Positions 36,259 to 44,583 of a DNA stretch of 64,000 nucleotides are shown here, one piece after another. The stretch's first letter is position 1. Each line of letters starts with the position of its first letter. A model generated the notes under the pieces. It did not search any database, was not told the DNA's origin, and saw nothing but the letters and a program-made list of their open reading frames with translations. The position numbers were made by a program, and so were the translations under genes. This stretch comes from Phycisphaerae bacterium (GTDB taxonomy: Bacteria > Planctomycetota > Phycisphaerae > Phycisphaerales > SM1A02). The stretch covers positions 62,001 through 126,000 of the forward strand of contig PAQL01000015.1 of assembly GCA_002709295.1 (NCBI GenBank), read 5' to 3'.

Positions 36259-37560
36259 ATGATCCCGCCGAAAGACGAGCTTCAGCTTGAATCGATCCGC
36301 CGCGACGTGCAGTCGGGGCTCATCGATCTTCTGGATCCGAATCTCGGTGGGGATTTCCCGGACGGAGACCTTCGGGCTCATTGCGAGGCGCGGGTCGAGA
36401 AGCTCGTGTCCCGGCTGGGCCGTGGTATCGACGAGGAGGACCGGGTTCGAATCGCGACCGAGGTGATCGCGGATGCCTTCGGTCTCGGCCCTCTCGATGG
36501 ATTGCTCGAGGACGAGCTGGTCACCGACATCCTGATCAACGCTCCGGACCGGATCTTCATCGAGAAGGAGGGCCGTCTCATCCGCACCGGGGTCGGCTTC
36601 CGCGACGAGGCGCATCTCATGCATGTGGTCCAGAGACTGGTGAGACGGTCGGGGCGACGGCTGGACGAGCGCAGTCCGATGGTCGATGCCCGGCTTCCGG
36701 ACGGATCCAGAGTCAACATCATCATTCCGCCTCTGGCCCTCGAGGGTCCCCAGGTCAGCATCCGGCGGTTCGCGAAGGTCCCGTTCGATCTGGATCGACT
36801 GGTCCGCTTCGGCTCGATGGCGGTGGACACCGCCCGCCTGCTCGGATGTCTGGTGGCGGGGCGATTGAACATCGCGATCACCGGAGGGGCGGGATCGGGA
36901 AAGACGACGCTTCTGAATGCGCTCTCCGGCTTCATCGACACCGGTGAACGGGTGATCACCATCGAGGATGCCGCGGAACTCCGTCTCGCGGGAGAGCACG
37001 TGGTGAGGCTGGAGACCCGGGCTGCGAACCTCGAGGGCGTCGGATCCGTCGATGCCAGCGCGCTGGTTCGCAACTCGCTTCGCATGCGACCCGACCGGAT
37101 CATCGTCGGAGAATGCCGTGGAGCCGAGACCTTCGACATGCTTCAGGCGATGAACACCGGCCACGAAGGCTCGATGACCACGTTGCACGCCAACTCGGCC
37201 CGTGACGCCATGTTCCGAATGGAGTCCATGCTCACCATGAGCGGTTTCGAGGCGCCGATCTCGGTGCTGCGCGAATACCTGGGCTCGGCCCTGGATGTGG
37301 TGGTCCACATCGAACGACTTCCCGGTGGACAACGGGTGATCTCCGCGATCTCGGAGGTGGGGGTGGCCGAGGACCGGTCCATCGAGCTCCGGGAGATCCA
37401 CCGTTTCCGGCTCGAGCGGGTCGAGGACGGCATCGGGCAGGGCGTCTTCGAGGCCACGGGCACGGTTCCGTGTTTCATCGAGAGGCTTCGTTCCCGTGGA
37501 CACGCCGTCCCCGACGAGGTCTTCGAGGCGGGTGAACTCCCGGTGGGAGGTCGATCATGA
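36259..37560 (+). CDS. cpaF: Tad assembly ATPase CpaF/TadA
   Basis: A 433-residue secretion ATPase driving pilin polymerisation from the cytoplasmic face. Walker A GGAGSGKT is at residues 209-216; the Asp box (VITIEDAAELRL), Walker B-like DRIIVGECRGAETFDMLQAMNTGHEGS and His box (TTLHANS) follow in order. The N-terminal domain (residues 1-150) carries PLDGLLEDELVTDILIN, characteristic of CpaF. It overlaps tadB by ATGA at 37557-37560. No TadZ/CpaE gene was found between cpaC and cpaF. Confidence 0.95.
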   Translation: MIPPKDELQLESIRRDVQSGLIDLLDPNLGGDFPDGDLRAHCEARVEKLVSRLGRGIDEEDRVRIATEVIADAFGLGPLDGLLEDELVTDILINAPDRIFIEKEGRLIRTGVGFRDEAHLMHVVQRLVRRSGRRLDERSPMVDARLPDGSRVNIIIPPLALEGPQVSIRRFAKVPFDLDRLVRFGSMAVDTARLLGCLVAGRLNIAITGGAGSGKTTLLNALSGFIDTGERVITIEDAAELRLAGEHVVRLETRAANLEGVGSVDASALVRNSLRMRPDRIIVGECRGAETFDMLQAMNTGHEGSMTTLHANSARDAMFRMESMLTMSGFEAPISVLREYLGSALDVVVHIERLPGGQRVISAISEVGVAEDRSIELREIHRFRLERVEDGIGQGVFEATGTVPCFIERLRSRGHAVPDEVFEAGELPVGGRS

Positions 37561-38399
37561 TCGCCTTCCTTCAGGCGGCCCTGCTCCCGGTCGCGGTCTT
37601 CCTCCTGGTCACCGGGCTCTGGTTGAAGCTGGTCTTCCCCTCCGAGAAGGAGGCGCGGAGCCCGAGGAGCCGTGCGAAGTTCGATGCCCTCGTGGTCTCG
37701 CTGCTTCCCGCCATCGCGGTCGGTGCCTTCGGCGGGCTGGTCTGGTACTTCACCGGCGAGGCGATCTTCGCGACCATCGCCTTCGGCAGCGGTTTCGCGA
37801 TCGCGACGCTGTTGCGTCGCAGCGGACGCCGGCGTGCCGAGGTCCAGGAGGGGCGAAACGCACTCGCCGCCATCGAGACCGCCACCCGCGTGCTCCGAGC
37901 GGGCATCCCCATGCCGGGAATGCTGGAGGTCCTGGCCCGGGACGCCGAGGGGGATGCGGGGGCGTCCTTCAAGGAGGTCCTGCGACGGGAGGAGCTCGGA
38001 GAACCGCTGGCCGATGCGATCCGCAGCACCCTGCTCAGGTCCGATCTGGCGGAACTCCGCGCCTTCGGCATGGCACTGCTGGTCCACGTCGAGGTGGGCG
38101 GCAATCTGGTCGACATCTGCGATCGGCTCGGCAAGACGATTCTCGAGCGCGGCCGCATCCAGCGACGGGCCGAGGCCATCGTGACCTACGGAAGGATCGC
38201 CGGCGGCGTGCTCTCCATCGCCCCCTTCGTGGTGGTTCCGGTGGTCGGCATCTCCATCGACGACTACTTCGATCTCCTCTTCAACCGCCCGGTCGGCAAT
38301 GCTCTGCTGGTCGTGGCTCTGGTGATGGTGATCGTCGGAACCTTCATGCTTCAACGGATGGCCCAGGTCATTCCCGACCAGGCGAGGGAGATCGCATGA
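37557..38399 (+). CDS. tadB: Tad membrane platform protein TadB
   Basis: A 280-residue T2SS-F type inner-membrane protein with two N-terminal helices, a cytoplasmic helical domain at about residues 110-200 (AAIETATRVLRAGIPMPGMLEVLA, LADAIRSTLLRSDLAELRAFGMALLVHVEVGGNLVDIC) and two C-terminal helices. The GGNLVDIxDRL block and overall size match TadB, which with TadC anchors the motor ATPase. It is translationally coupled at both ends (ATGA overlaps at 37557 and 38396). Confidence 0.92.
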   Translation: MIAFLQAALLPVAVFLLVTGLWLKLVFPSEKEARSPRSRAKFDALVVSLLPAIAVGAFGGLVWYFTGEAIFATIAFGSGFAIATLLRRSGRRRAEVQEGRNALAAIETATRVLRAGIPMPGMLEVLARDAEGDAGASFKEVLRREELGEPLADAIRSTLLRSDLAELRAFGMALLVHVEVGGNLVDICDRLGKTILERGRIQRRAEAIVTYGRIAGGVLSIAPFVVVPVVGISIDDYFDLLFNRPVGNALLVVALVMVIVGTFMLQRMAQVIPDQAREIA

Positions 38400-39226
38400 T
38401 CACACCGAACGCCATGGTTGCGATCTTCTCGTTGCTCGCCGCATCCGTCGCCGCCGTCATCCTCCTCGGCCGACGACCGGCGACGGTCGGGCCGCCCTCG
38501 AGGGACGGCACCGCCGGACTGCCACGGGGCTTCATCAGGCTCGTCCGCCGCGCCGGCTACCGGCCCGACCGGGAGGGCTGGACCTTCATGCTGGCCTTCA
38601 TCCTCGCGGGCTTCGCGGGGGCGGGCCTCGGTTTCATCGCCTCGGAGGCCATCGAACGTCGGCCCGAGGTGGTCCTCCTCGGCCTGATCTGCGGATTCGG
38701 CGTCGGCATCGTCCTTCCGATCGCATGGCTTCGAGGGCGGGCGGGTCAGCGGGTGCGGACCCTGAACGTCGACTTCGCCATGATGCTCGACCTGCTGCAG
38801 CTGGCGCTGCTCGGTGGAAAGAGCCTCTCGGCGGCATGGTCGACGGTGATCGAATCGATTCGTGACGGCATGCCCCAGCTCGCCTCGGAGATGAGGGCGG
38901 TCAGGGTCGAGGTCTCGGTCGGACGCGGCTGGGACGAGGCTCTGGAGGCGACCTCGGAACGAAGCGGCTGCGAGGACTTCAAGTTCCTCGGCCGCATTCT
39001 CGAGCAATCGGAGCGATTCGGCACCGACCTTTCCCACGCCATCGGCGCACATGCGGATTCCATCCGCCACGAGGAGTTCCAGGCCATCGAGGAGCGGGCC
39101 CACCGGGAATCGGTCCGGATGCTCTTCCCGATGATCCTGTTGCTGCTTCCTGCCACCCTGCTGCTGCTGATCGGTCCCCTGGTCCTTCTGCTGATCGAGG
39201 CACTCGACGGCGTCACGGCGGATTAG
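38396..39226 (+). CDS. tadC: Tad membrane platform protein TadC
   Basis: A 276-residue T2SS-F type protein, partner of TadB. Hydrophobic segments at about residues 5-25, 62-82, 88-110 and 245-270 flank the cytoplasmic domain (LDLLQLALLGGKSLSAAWSTV, GCEDFKFLGRILEQSERFGTDLSHAIGAHADSIR) ending in LFPMILLLLPATLLLLIGPLVLLLIEAL. The ATG lies within the stop of tadB. The next gene begins 25 bases later. Confidence 0.92.
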   Translation: MITPNAMVAIFSLLAASVAAVILLGRRPATVGPPSRDGTAGLPRGFIRLVRRAGYRPDREGWTFMLAFILAGFAGAGLGFIASEAIERRPEVVLLGLICGFGVGIVLPIAWLRGRAGQRVRTLNVDFAMMLDLLQLALLGGKSLSAAWSTVIESIRDGMPQLASEMRAVRVEVSVGRGWDEALEATSERSGCEDFKFLGRILEQSERFGTDLSHAIGAHADSIRHEEFQAIEERAHRESVRMLFPMILLLLPATLLLLIGPLVLLLIEALDGVTAD

Positions 39227-39251
39227 TCAAGAGAGAGTTCACGGAGACGAC

Positions 39252-39797
39252 ATGAATCCCTTTTCTCGCATGATTCCAATACTTCTTCTCGCCGTGTTCG
39301 CGGCCGGGTGCCGGTCGGCGTCCAGTGAATCCCGGGAGGGGCACGATGTTCGCCCGGACGTCGACGGGATCCGGGCCGCGGATGCCGCCATGGCGACCTC
39401 GTTCTTCGACGATCAGGCTCGTCGCGGGATCGAGGTCCAGCGGTCGATCTTCGAGTACCACTTCCGCCCGCACTCCGCGGAGCTGACCAGCCTGGGGCGC
39501 AAGGTCGTCCTCGTGATCGCCGATGCTCTGGAGCGGGACGGTGGCCGGATCTCGGTCCAGCGAGGAGTCGCCTCGCCAGATCTCTACGCGGCTCGCATCA
39601 TCGTGGTCCGGGAGAGTCTTCGGGCCGGTGGAGTCGGTCTGGAACGGATCGTCATCGAGGACGGCACCCCCGGTGGAAGAGGGACCACGAGTCGCGATGC
39701 GGTCCGGATCCGGTCCGAGACGAGACTGAACGACATCAAGATCCCCGATGGCACCATGCTCTCGCCGTCCGGTGGATCCGGGGAGGTGATGCAATGA
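39252..39797 (+). CDS. Tad-locus lipoprotein, possibly CpaD/RcpB-like
   Basis: A 181-residue lipoprotein with lipobox FAAGC (Cys20). The mature part has an OmpA/CpaD-like pattern: EYHFRPHSAELTSLGRKVVLVIADAL and ARIIVVRESLRAGGVGLERIVIEDG. CpaD/RcpB lipoproteins help the secretin in Tad systems, and this gene is in the right place, but the match is weak. It overlaps the following TPR lipoprotein by ATGA (39794-39797). Confidence 0.65.
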   Translation: MNPFSRMIPILLLAVFAAGCRSASSESREGHDVRPDVDGIRAADAAMATSFFDDQARRGIEVQRSIFEYHFRPHSAELTSLGRKVVLVIADALERDGGRISVQRGVASPDLYAARIIVVRESLRAGGVGLERIVIEDGTPGGRGTTSRDAVRIRSETRLNDIKIPDGTMLSPSGGSGEVMQ

Positions 39798-40426
39798 AAC
39801 TGCGATCGACCCTTGGAAGCATGCTGGCATGCGGGCTCCTGGTGTCCGTGTTCGGATGGAGTCCGGGATGCACCACCTCGGCGGACAAGGATGGTGACTG
39901 GTTCGCGGGGGGAGCCGAGCTTCCTCCCAGCGAGGACACGCTGAGGATGACCGCGAGGATCCTCGCTGCCAAGGGGGAGTACGCCAAGGCGGGGAATGCC
40001 GTCGATCGGATGATCGCCGAGCATCCCCGAAATCCCTCCTCCTACACCGAAGGGGCGGAGATCCTGCTGCAGCAGGGGCGGGTGCTGGACGCCATCCAGC
40101 TGCTTGATCTGGGCCTGGAACGCCTGCCCGGCAACCCCGTACTGCTCAACGATCGTGGGCTGTGCCGACTTCTGGAGGCCGATCTGCCCGGGGCCACGAT
40201 CGATTTCGCGGCCGCCCTCGATGTCGATCCCCGTGACGCCGATTATGTGGCCAACATGGCCCTGGTCCTCGCTCTCGCCGGTGATGAGGAGGCATCGCGG
40301 TCTCTCTGGTCCCGCGTTCTCCCACCGGATGCCGTGGAATCGAACCTGAAGCTCGCCCGGGAGGCCAGGGCTCGTTTCTCGTCGGTGGAAGCCGGACATC
40401 CAACCACCGTTGAAATCGATGGATAA
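39794..40426 (+). CDS. TadD-like TPR lipoprotein
   Basis: A 210-residue exported protein with a putative lipobox (SPGC, Cys26) and several tetratricopeptide-like helices (ARILAAKGEYAKAGNAVDRMIAEHP, GAEILLQQGRVLDAIQLLDLGLERLPGNPVLLNDRGLCRLLEADLPGATIDFAAALDVDP). TadD lipoproteins aid secretin assembly or localisation. It is coupled to the preceding lipoprotein by ATGA. The 118 bases after it contain no clear gene other than the pilin leader region. Confidence 0.8.
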   Translation: MKLRSTLGSMLACGLLVSVFGWSPGCTTSADKDGDWFAGGAELPPSEDTLRMTARILAAKGEYAKAGNAVDRMIAEHPRNPSSYTEGAEILLQQGRVLDAIQLLDLGLERLPGNPVLLNDRGLCRLLEADLPGATIDFAAALDVDPRDADYVANMALVLALAGDEEASRSLWSRVLPPDAVESNLKLAREARARFSSVEAGHPTTVEIDG

Positions 40427-40544
40427 GGTGGAAAAAAGGCGGGTTGAAGAGTCCGAGTTGGTTATTCTGGCGGTTCGTCCTCAGTAGGGGACGGGTCATT
40501 CCTCTTGTCACAGCGGAACATCCGCTCACCCTGGAGAAAACGAA

Positions 40545-40721
40545 ATGAAGAACATGATCATGAACTTCGTCAAGGACGAACGTGGTGTCGAGTCGGCCGA
40601 GTTCGCGGTTGCTGCCGTGACCGTGGCCGGTGGTACCGCCGCCACCTTCACCGCCATCAAGACCAACCTCAAGGACAAGGGCGACGCCCTCATCCAGGCC
40701 ATCGAGGTCGACGCCGGCTGA
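40545..40721 (+). CDS. Small Flp-type pilin
   Basis: A 58-residue prepilin. After MKNMIMNFVKDERG the processing site is Gly14|VESAE with Glu19 at +5, then a hydrophobic stretch FAVAAVTVAGGTAATFTAIK and a short polar tail. This is the Flp/Fap pilin design: a tiny protein whose helix packs into the pilus. GGAG at 40532-40535 is ten bases before the ATG. It sits at the end of the Tad gene series and just before a strong hairpin. Confidence 0.85.
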   Translation: MKNMIMNFVKDERGVESAEFAVAAVTVAGGTAATFTAIKTNLKDKGDALIQAIEVDAG

Positions 40722-40783
40722 TCGCCGTCGTCCCCTTGATCGACTCCGCACGGTGCTTGCGCCGATGCGAGTCGGTCGGTCTC

Positions 40784-40825
40784 ATCATGGGGCTGGTGTG
40801 ACGGATGTCACGCCAGCCCCATGAT
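40784..40825 (+). terminator. Strong hairpin terminator between the two pilin genes
   Basis: A 19-bp stem (40784-40802 with 40807-40825, one T-G wobble) has a GGAT loop and is followed by CCCTTTT. It lies 63 bases after the first pilin and 42 before the next. It fits a rho-independent terminator, possibly with partial read-through. Confidence 0.8.
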
Positions 40826-40866
40826 CCCTTTTCGAACCCTCCGTCATCTCGAATCGAGCAGAGAGA

Positions 40867-41058
40867 ATGCGATCCGTTGCTTCCAGATTTGCACGTTCAC
40901 TGCGGCGATTCATCGCCGAGGAACAGGGACTCGAATCCGTCGAGTGGCTGACCCTCGCGATCCTCATGGCGTCCATCGTCATCTACATCGGACGTGATCT
41001 GCTGACCCAGATCTTCGATGTCTTTCTCGAGGCGTTCATCCCCGTCGGTCCGAACTGA
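40867..41058 (+). CDS. Second small Flp-type pilin-like protein
   Basis: A 63-residue protein beginning MRSVASRFARSLRRFIAEEQG, with a candidate processing site Gly21|LESVE (Glu26 at +5) then a helix LTLAILMASIVIYIGRDLL and a short end. It closely follows the Flp pattern of the preceding gene (same G-x-E-S-x-E). It may be a minor pilin or a paralogue. The separation by a terminator suggests separate expression; GAGAGA lies upstream of ATG 40867. Confidence 0.75.
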   Translation: MRSVASRFARSLRRFIAEEQGLESVEWLTLAILMASIVIYIGRDLLTQIFDVFLEAFIPVGPN

Positions 41059-41274
41059 CCTCGTCCCTCCATTTCATGGCTTCCGGCCACCCATCGCTGC
41101 GGCGTGGGGGTTGTTCTCGTCACGGGCGGGGCTCAGGTCCCAGAACGCGGCCAGTCCGGACAGGCGGTCCTGCGGGAGCATGAACATCACGATCCGGGGA
41201 AACCCGCCTGAGAACCGACATTTCGACGCCGATCCGACTCCGGGTCCCGTTTCGGGATCGGGAGGGAGATCGTC
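41059..41274. other. Spacer between pilins and a decaying prepilin-like ORF
   Basis: Together with 41275-41623 this is a 565-base stretch without a firm gene. In the spacer itself I see no clear coding signal. On the minus strand the last 35 residues of an open frame read MLPQDRLSGLAAFWDLSPARDEN... which is faintly protein-like, but the rest of that frame is low-complexity. Confidence 0.3.
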
Positions 41275-41775
41275 GTGTTCGGACGGCGCGGTTTCAACCT
41301 GTTGGAGGTGCTGCTGGTCAAGGTCCTGCTGGTCGCGGCCGCGATCGCCGTTCGTGGTGTCGTGAATCACGCCGGCGCGGGAACCATGGCCCGGGCAATC
41401 GAGGCGATCGGCGACGCGACTCCGGAGGCTCGGGAGCCGATCCGGATCCGAGCGTCGACCGGTGGACTGCCGGCGCGGTCGGTGATGATCGCGCCCTGGG
41501 CGGCGGATTTCCGATCGGTTCATCCTCGAACGTCGGATGCTGCGATCCGGCACGTCGGATCCATGAGGTCTTCGGGGCCTGCAAGTCGTCTTGCAGTGCG
41601 TTTCCAGGGAAAGGGAATCAGACATGAGAATCAAGACGGGTATGGCCCTGGGGGCCGTGTGCTGTTCGGGCGCGACGGCGGACTTCGTGGAGATGGTGGG
41701 CGGACAGACCAGTGTTCTTCTGGACTTCCAGCTCATCGAGGACGCCACCGGGCTGCAGTTCGCGGGAGTGAGTGA
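41275..41775 (+). pseudogene. Type IV prepilin-like ORF, probably degenerate
   Basis: Opens at GTG with VFGRRGFNLLEVLLVKVLLVAAAI, a textbook type IVa/T2SS prepilin start: Gly6|FNLLE with Glu11 at +5 and a hydrophobic helix. GGGAGG lies a few bases upstream. After about residue 60 the codon pattern loosens and the frame runs into and overlaps the exported protein gene at 41624 by 152 bases, so it is likely a truncated or decaying pilin. The prepilin class differs from the Flp pilins nearby, so it would belong to a different machinery. Confidence 0.45.
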
Positions 41776-42274
41776 AGGCGTCATCACGCCCGGCAACCTG
41801 GGCGAGGGATCCGTCGCCTTCGGAATCACCTCTCCGTTCGCCGCGTCCGAACCGACCACCTTCGGCTACGCGCCCACGGACTTCTTCGGCACCTTCCAGG
41901 GCTCCATCGAACACCGCGGGGCGGTGTACTTCGGCGGGGCCGCGGATCTGACGGTCGGAAACTTCTCCATCGGCTGGGATGATGCGGAGGGATTCCAGGT
42001 CGTGGACACCATCGACCTCGACATCGCCCTCTTCGACGTGAACATCCTGGCCGCGAGCCCCCTGGCCGGAACCTTCGATCTCGATGCGGATCTTCTGATC
42101 TCGAACACCTTCGCCGATCTTCTGATCGATCTCGGTCTGACCGAGACGGATCTCTCGGGAACGGATGTCGGCGATGCCAGGGTCCAGGGGATCAATCGGG
42201 TGATTCCGTCGCCCGCCGCGGCCGGCGCCCTGCTGATCGCCGGCCTCTTCACCGGCCGAAGGCGTCGGAACTGA
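41624..42274 (+). CDS. Exported PEP-CTERM-like sorted protein
   Basis: A 216-residue protein with a short hydrophobic start (MRIKTGMALGAVCCSGATA, probably a signal peptide) and a C-terminal tail VIPSPAAAGALLIAGLFTGRRRRN. This tail has the P-x-P, hydrophobic helix and terminal Arg cluster of PEP-CTERM-like sorting signals as they appear in planctomycetes. The middle is acidic and beta-rich (DFFGTFQGSIEHRGAVYFGGAADLTVG, LDADLLISNTFADLLIDLGL) with no known family. GGGAAAGGG lies upstream of ATG 41624. A strong terminator follows. Confidence 0.75.
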   Translation: MRIKTGMALGAVCCSGATADFVEMVGGQTSVLLDFQLIEDATGLQFAGVSEGVITPGNLGEGSVAFGITSPFAASEPTTFGYAPTDFFGTFQGSIEHRGAVYFGGAADLTVGNFSIGWDDAEGFQVVDTIDLDIALFDVNILAASPLAGTFDLDADLLISNTFADLLIDLGLTETDLSGTDVGDARVQGINRVIPSPAAAGALLIAGLFTGRRRRN

Positions 42275-42291
42275 TCAGGACGTCGACGAAT

Positions 42292-42330
42292 GAAGAACGC
42301 CTCGTCGGCTCCGTCGACGAGGCGTTCTTC
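42292..42330. terminator. Bidirectional hairpin between convergent genes
   Basis: A perfect 16-bp stem, 42292-42307 with 42315-42330, and a 7-base loop lie 17 bases after the PEP-CTERM-like gene and about 40 bases downstream of the msr gene. The ends read GAAGAA/TTCTTC, giving a T-rich exit on both strands. Confidence 0.85.
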
Positions 42331-42369
42331 TCATGTCGGCCCGTCCCGGAATCGTTCCGGGCTCGGAGG

Positions 42370-43497
42370 TCAGTGTCCGGTCGAACCGGTGGTGGGCTGG
42401 AGATCCGCGGCCCTGAAGGCACCGTCGATGTCCACGTGGCAGGCACGACCGGTCCGCTCGATGTAGTCCTGGTGATAGTCCTCGGCGGGGTAGAAGGTCT
42501 CCGCGGGTTCGACCTCGGTCACGATCCTGCGACCGGTGAACTCGGGTGATTCCTGCAGATCCTTCAGGACCTTCGTCGCGATCTTCTGCTGATCGGGTCC
42601 CACGGTGTAGATCCCGGAGCGGTACTGGGTGCCGAAGTCGGGGCCCTGGCGGTTGAGCTGGGTGGGATCGTGCAACACCATGAAGAACCGGGTGAGCTGC
42701 TCGAAGCTGACCTTGGAGGGGTCGAAGACGACCTTGACGCTCTCGGCATGTCCGGTGTCCCCGTTGCAGACCTGGCGGTAGCTGGGGTTCCTGACCTCGC
42801 CCTGCTGATAGCCGCTCTCGACGCTGAAGACGCCGGGGATCATCTGGAAGGCGTGCTCGACCCCCCAGAAGCAGCCTCCTGCGAAGTAGGCCTCCTCGGT
42901 CTTCTTCACCGGCCGTGACGCTTCGGGCACCGGGTCGCCCTTCTCGACGAACTCCAGCGACTCGCTGTTGAGGCAGTAGCGCTGTCCGGTGGGCGGCGGT
43001 CCGTCTGAAAAGACGTGCCCGAGGTGGGCGTCGCAGCGTGCGCAGTTGATCTCGGTACGGACCATGCCGTAGCTGGTGTCGGTCTTCTCCGAGATGTGTG
43101 CCGGGTCGTAGCCGACGAAGAAGCTGGGCCAGCCGGTGCCGGAGGTGAACTTGTGCTCGCTCTTGAAGAGGGGAAGGCCGCAGACCACGCAGGTGTACAT
43201 GCCGTCCTTCTTGTTGTCGAGGAGGGTGCCGCAGAAGGCCTGCTCGGTTCCCGAGTTCTGGGTGATGCGGTACTGCTCTGGAGTCAGCTTCTCGGCCAGT
43301 TCGGCGACCTTCTCGCGGGAGAGGGGGGTGACGTCGTGTCCCGCCGCGGAGATGATCCGGCCCTGGTCGTCGGTGGTGGTGCGCACGGCGGTCTCCTTGC
43401 GTGCCGATCCGGTCGAAGGCGGGCCGAAGGCGGCCCCGAGACCCACGACCAGGATGGCGGCGGCGGTGAACGTGGTGATGGTGGTGGTTGTCCGCAT
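42370..43497 (-). CDS. Exported methionine sulfoxide reductase fusion, MsrB then MsrA
   Basis: A 375-residue protein that repairs oxidised methionine in the envelope. An N-terminal hydrophobic segment ([25 protein letters not shown]) serves as signal or anchor. Residues about 45-185 are MsrB: zinc ligands CVVCG and [12 protein letters not shown], with RYCLNS at the active site. Residues about 195-360 are MsrA with the GGCFWG motif (Cys209) and [12 protein letters not shown]. MsrA acts on S- and MsrB on R-sulfoxides, so one chain repairs both. It stands alone on this strand and is convergent with the PEP-CTERM-like gene. Confidence 0.93.
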   Translation of the reverse strand: MRTTTTITTFTAAAILVVGLGAAFGPPSTGSARKETAVRTTTDDQGRIISAAGHDVTPLSREKVAELAEKLTPEQYRITQNSGTEQAFCGTLLDNKKDGMYTCVVCGLPLFKSEHKFTSGTGWPSFFVGYDPAHISEKTDTSYGMVRTEINCARCDAHLGHVFSDGPPPTGQRYCLNSESLEFVEKGDPVPEASRPVKKTEEAYFAGGCFWGVEHAFQMIPGVFSVESGYQQGEVRNPSYRQVCNGDTGHAESVKVVFDPSKVSFEQLTRFFMVLHDPTQLNRQGPDFGTQYRSGIYTVGPDQQKIATKVLKDLQESPEFTGRRIVTEVEPAETFYPAEDYHQDYIERTGRACHVDIDGAFRAADLQPTTGSTGH

Positions 43498-43623
43498 GGG
43501 AGCTCCTGACGATCGGATGGTCGGACCGAATCGAGTGGTCGTCCCACAGACACGGTACGTCGGGCATGGTGCCTGGTGCGAAGGTTCGTTTCAGGATCGG
43601 CTGCCCGGTGAGGCTCTCTCCAG

Positions 43624-43646
43624 CCCTTCCCGAGGGGTTCGAAGGG
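43624..43646 (-). terminator. Weak hairpin downstream of the RND/MBL operon
   Basis: CCCTTC (43624-43629) and GAAGGG (43641-43646) form a 6-bp stem about 25 bases past the MBL gene stop in its direction. No T-tract follows, so termination is uncertain. Confidence 0.25.
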
Positions 43647-43668
43647 GGCCGATCGCGGATTCAGGCCC

Positions 43669-44583
43669 TCAGCGGCCGGTTGCGGCGTGCTCGAGATGGC
43701 GGCGAACACCCCCCAGGTTCATCGAGAGCAGGCCGCGATTCACGAAGGCCCGGAAGCGGTCCTCGGGGATGTTGTCGCCGTCGGCCTCCTCTTCCAGCCA
43801 CTGCCGGTAGAGCGAGATCCGTGCGGAGTCCTCGAGGCTGTCGTCGCGCACCAGCCGGGTGACGAGGTCGGTCTCCCGGCGAACCCGGTCCCGGACCCTG
43901 GCCAGATGTCGGGAGGGATCGTCCACGGGGCCGAAGTGGGTCAGGTGAAGACGGTCGAAGTCCAGGGCATCGAGTCGGTCGACGGAACGGATCCAGGTCT
44001 CGGGTTCGAACTCGGGCGGGGCGAGGGGAAGGGTGACGAAGTCCGATCCCGGAATCCGCATCCCCGCCACGTCGCCGGTGAAGCACTGGCGCATCCCGTC
44101 GAGATCGAGCATCCACGCATGGTGATGGCGGGCATGGCCGGGGGTCTCGATCGCGACCAGGTCGATGCCTCCGAACGAGATGGTCTTGCCGTCCTCGATC
44201 GGATGGACTCGATCCTCCGGGCAGGGGTGCATCTCGCCGAAGAGATCGTCGAGCTCGTCACCGTAGATCCGGCGGGCGCTGGCGTTGAGTCGGGACGGGT
44301 CGACGAGGTGCCGGCAGCCGAGGGGGTGCACGAGGACGTCGGCCCCGCGTTCCGCGAACCATCCGGCGGCTCCGGCGTGGTCGAGATGGATGTGGGTCAG
44401 CACGACCAGCTCGATCGACTCCGGATCCACCTCGAGGGTCTCCAGCTCTCTCTGGAGCGCGGGCAGGGTCGACATCGGACCGGTCTCGATCAGCATCGGG
44501 CCGTCGTCGGTCCGGATGAGGTGGCTCGCGGCGGCCCCCTCCAGGCCGTGATACCCGAGGTCGATGGTTCGAATGCGCTTCAT
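43669..44583 (-). CDS. Metallo-beta-lactamase-fold hydrolase
   Basis: A 304-residue MBL-fold enzyme with the metal motif THIHLDHAG (His64, His66, Asp68, His69), [15 protein letters not shown] and FTGDVAG supplying further ligands. Such proteins cleave thioesters, lactones or phosphodiesters; the substrate here is unknown. It ends the RND efflux operon, with its ATG overlapping the RND stop codon (ATGA), so it is likely translated with the pump. It has no signal peptide and should be cytoplasmic. Confidence 0.88.
   Translation of the reverse strand: MKRIRTIDLGYHGLEGAAASHLIRTDDGPMLIETGPMSTLPALQRELETLEVDPESIELVVLTHIHLDHAGAAGWFAERGADVLVHPLGCRHLVDPSRLNASARRIYGDELDDLFGEMHPCPEDRVHPIEDGKTISFGGIDLVAIETPGHARHHHAWMLDLDGMRQCFTGDVAGMRIPGSDFVTLPLAPPEFEPETWIRSVDRLDALDFDRLHLTHFGPVDDPSRHLARVRDRVRRETDLVTRLVRDDSLEDSARISLYRQWLEEEADGDNIPEDRFRAFVNRGLLSMNLGGVRRHLEHAATGR

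Noticed and set aside
41074-41859. Minus-strand 261-codon frame across the pilin/PEP-CTERM gap
   Set aside because: Only its last 35 residues look protein-like; the rest is low-complexity and opposes better-supported features.
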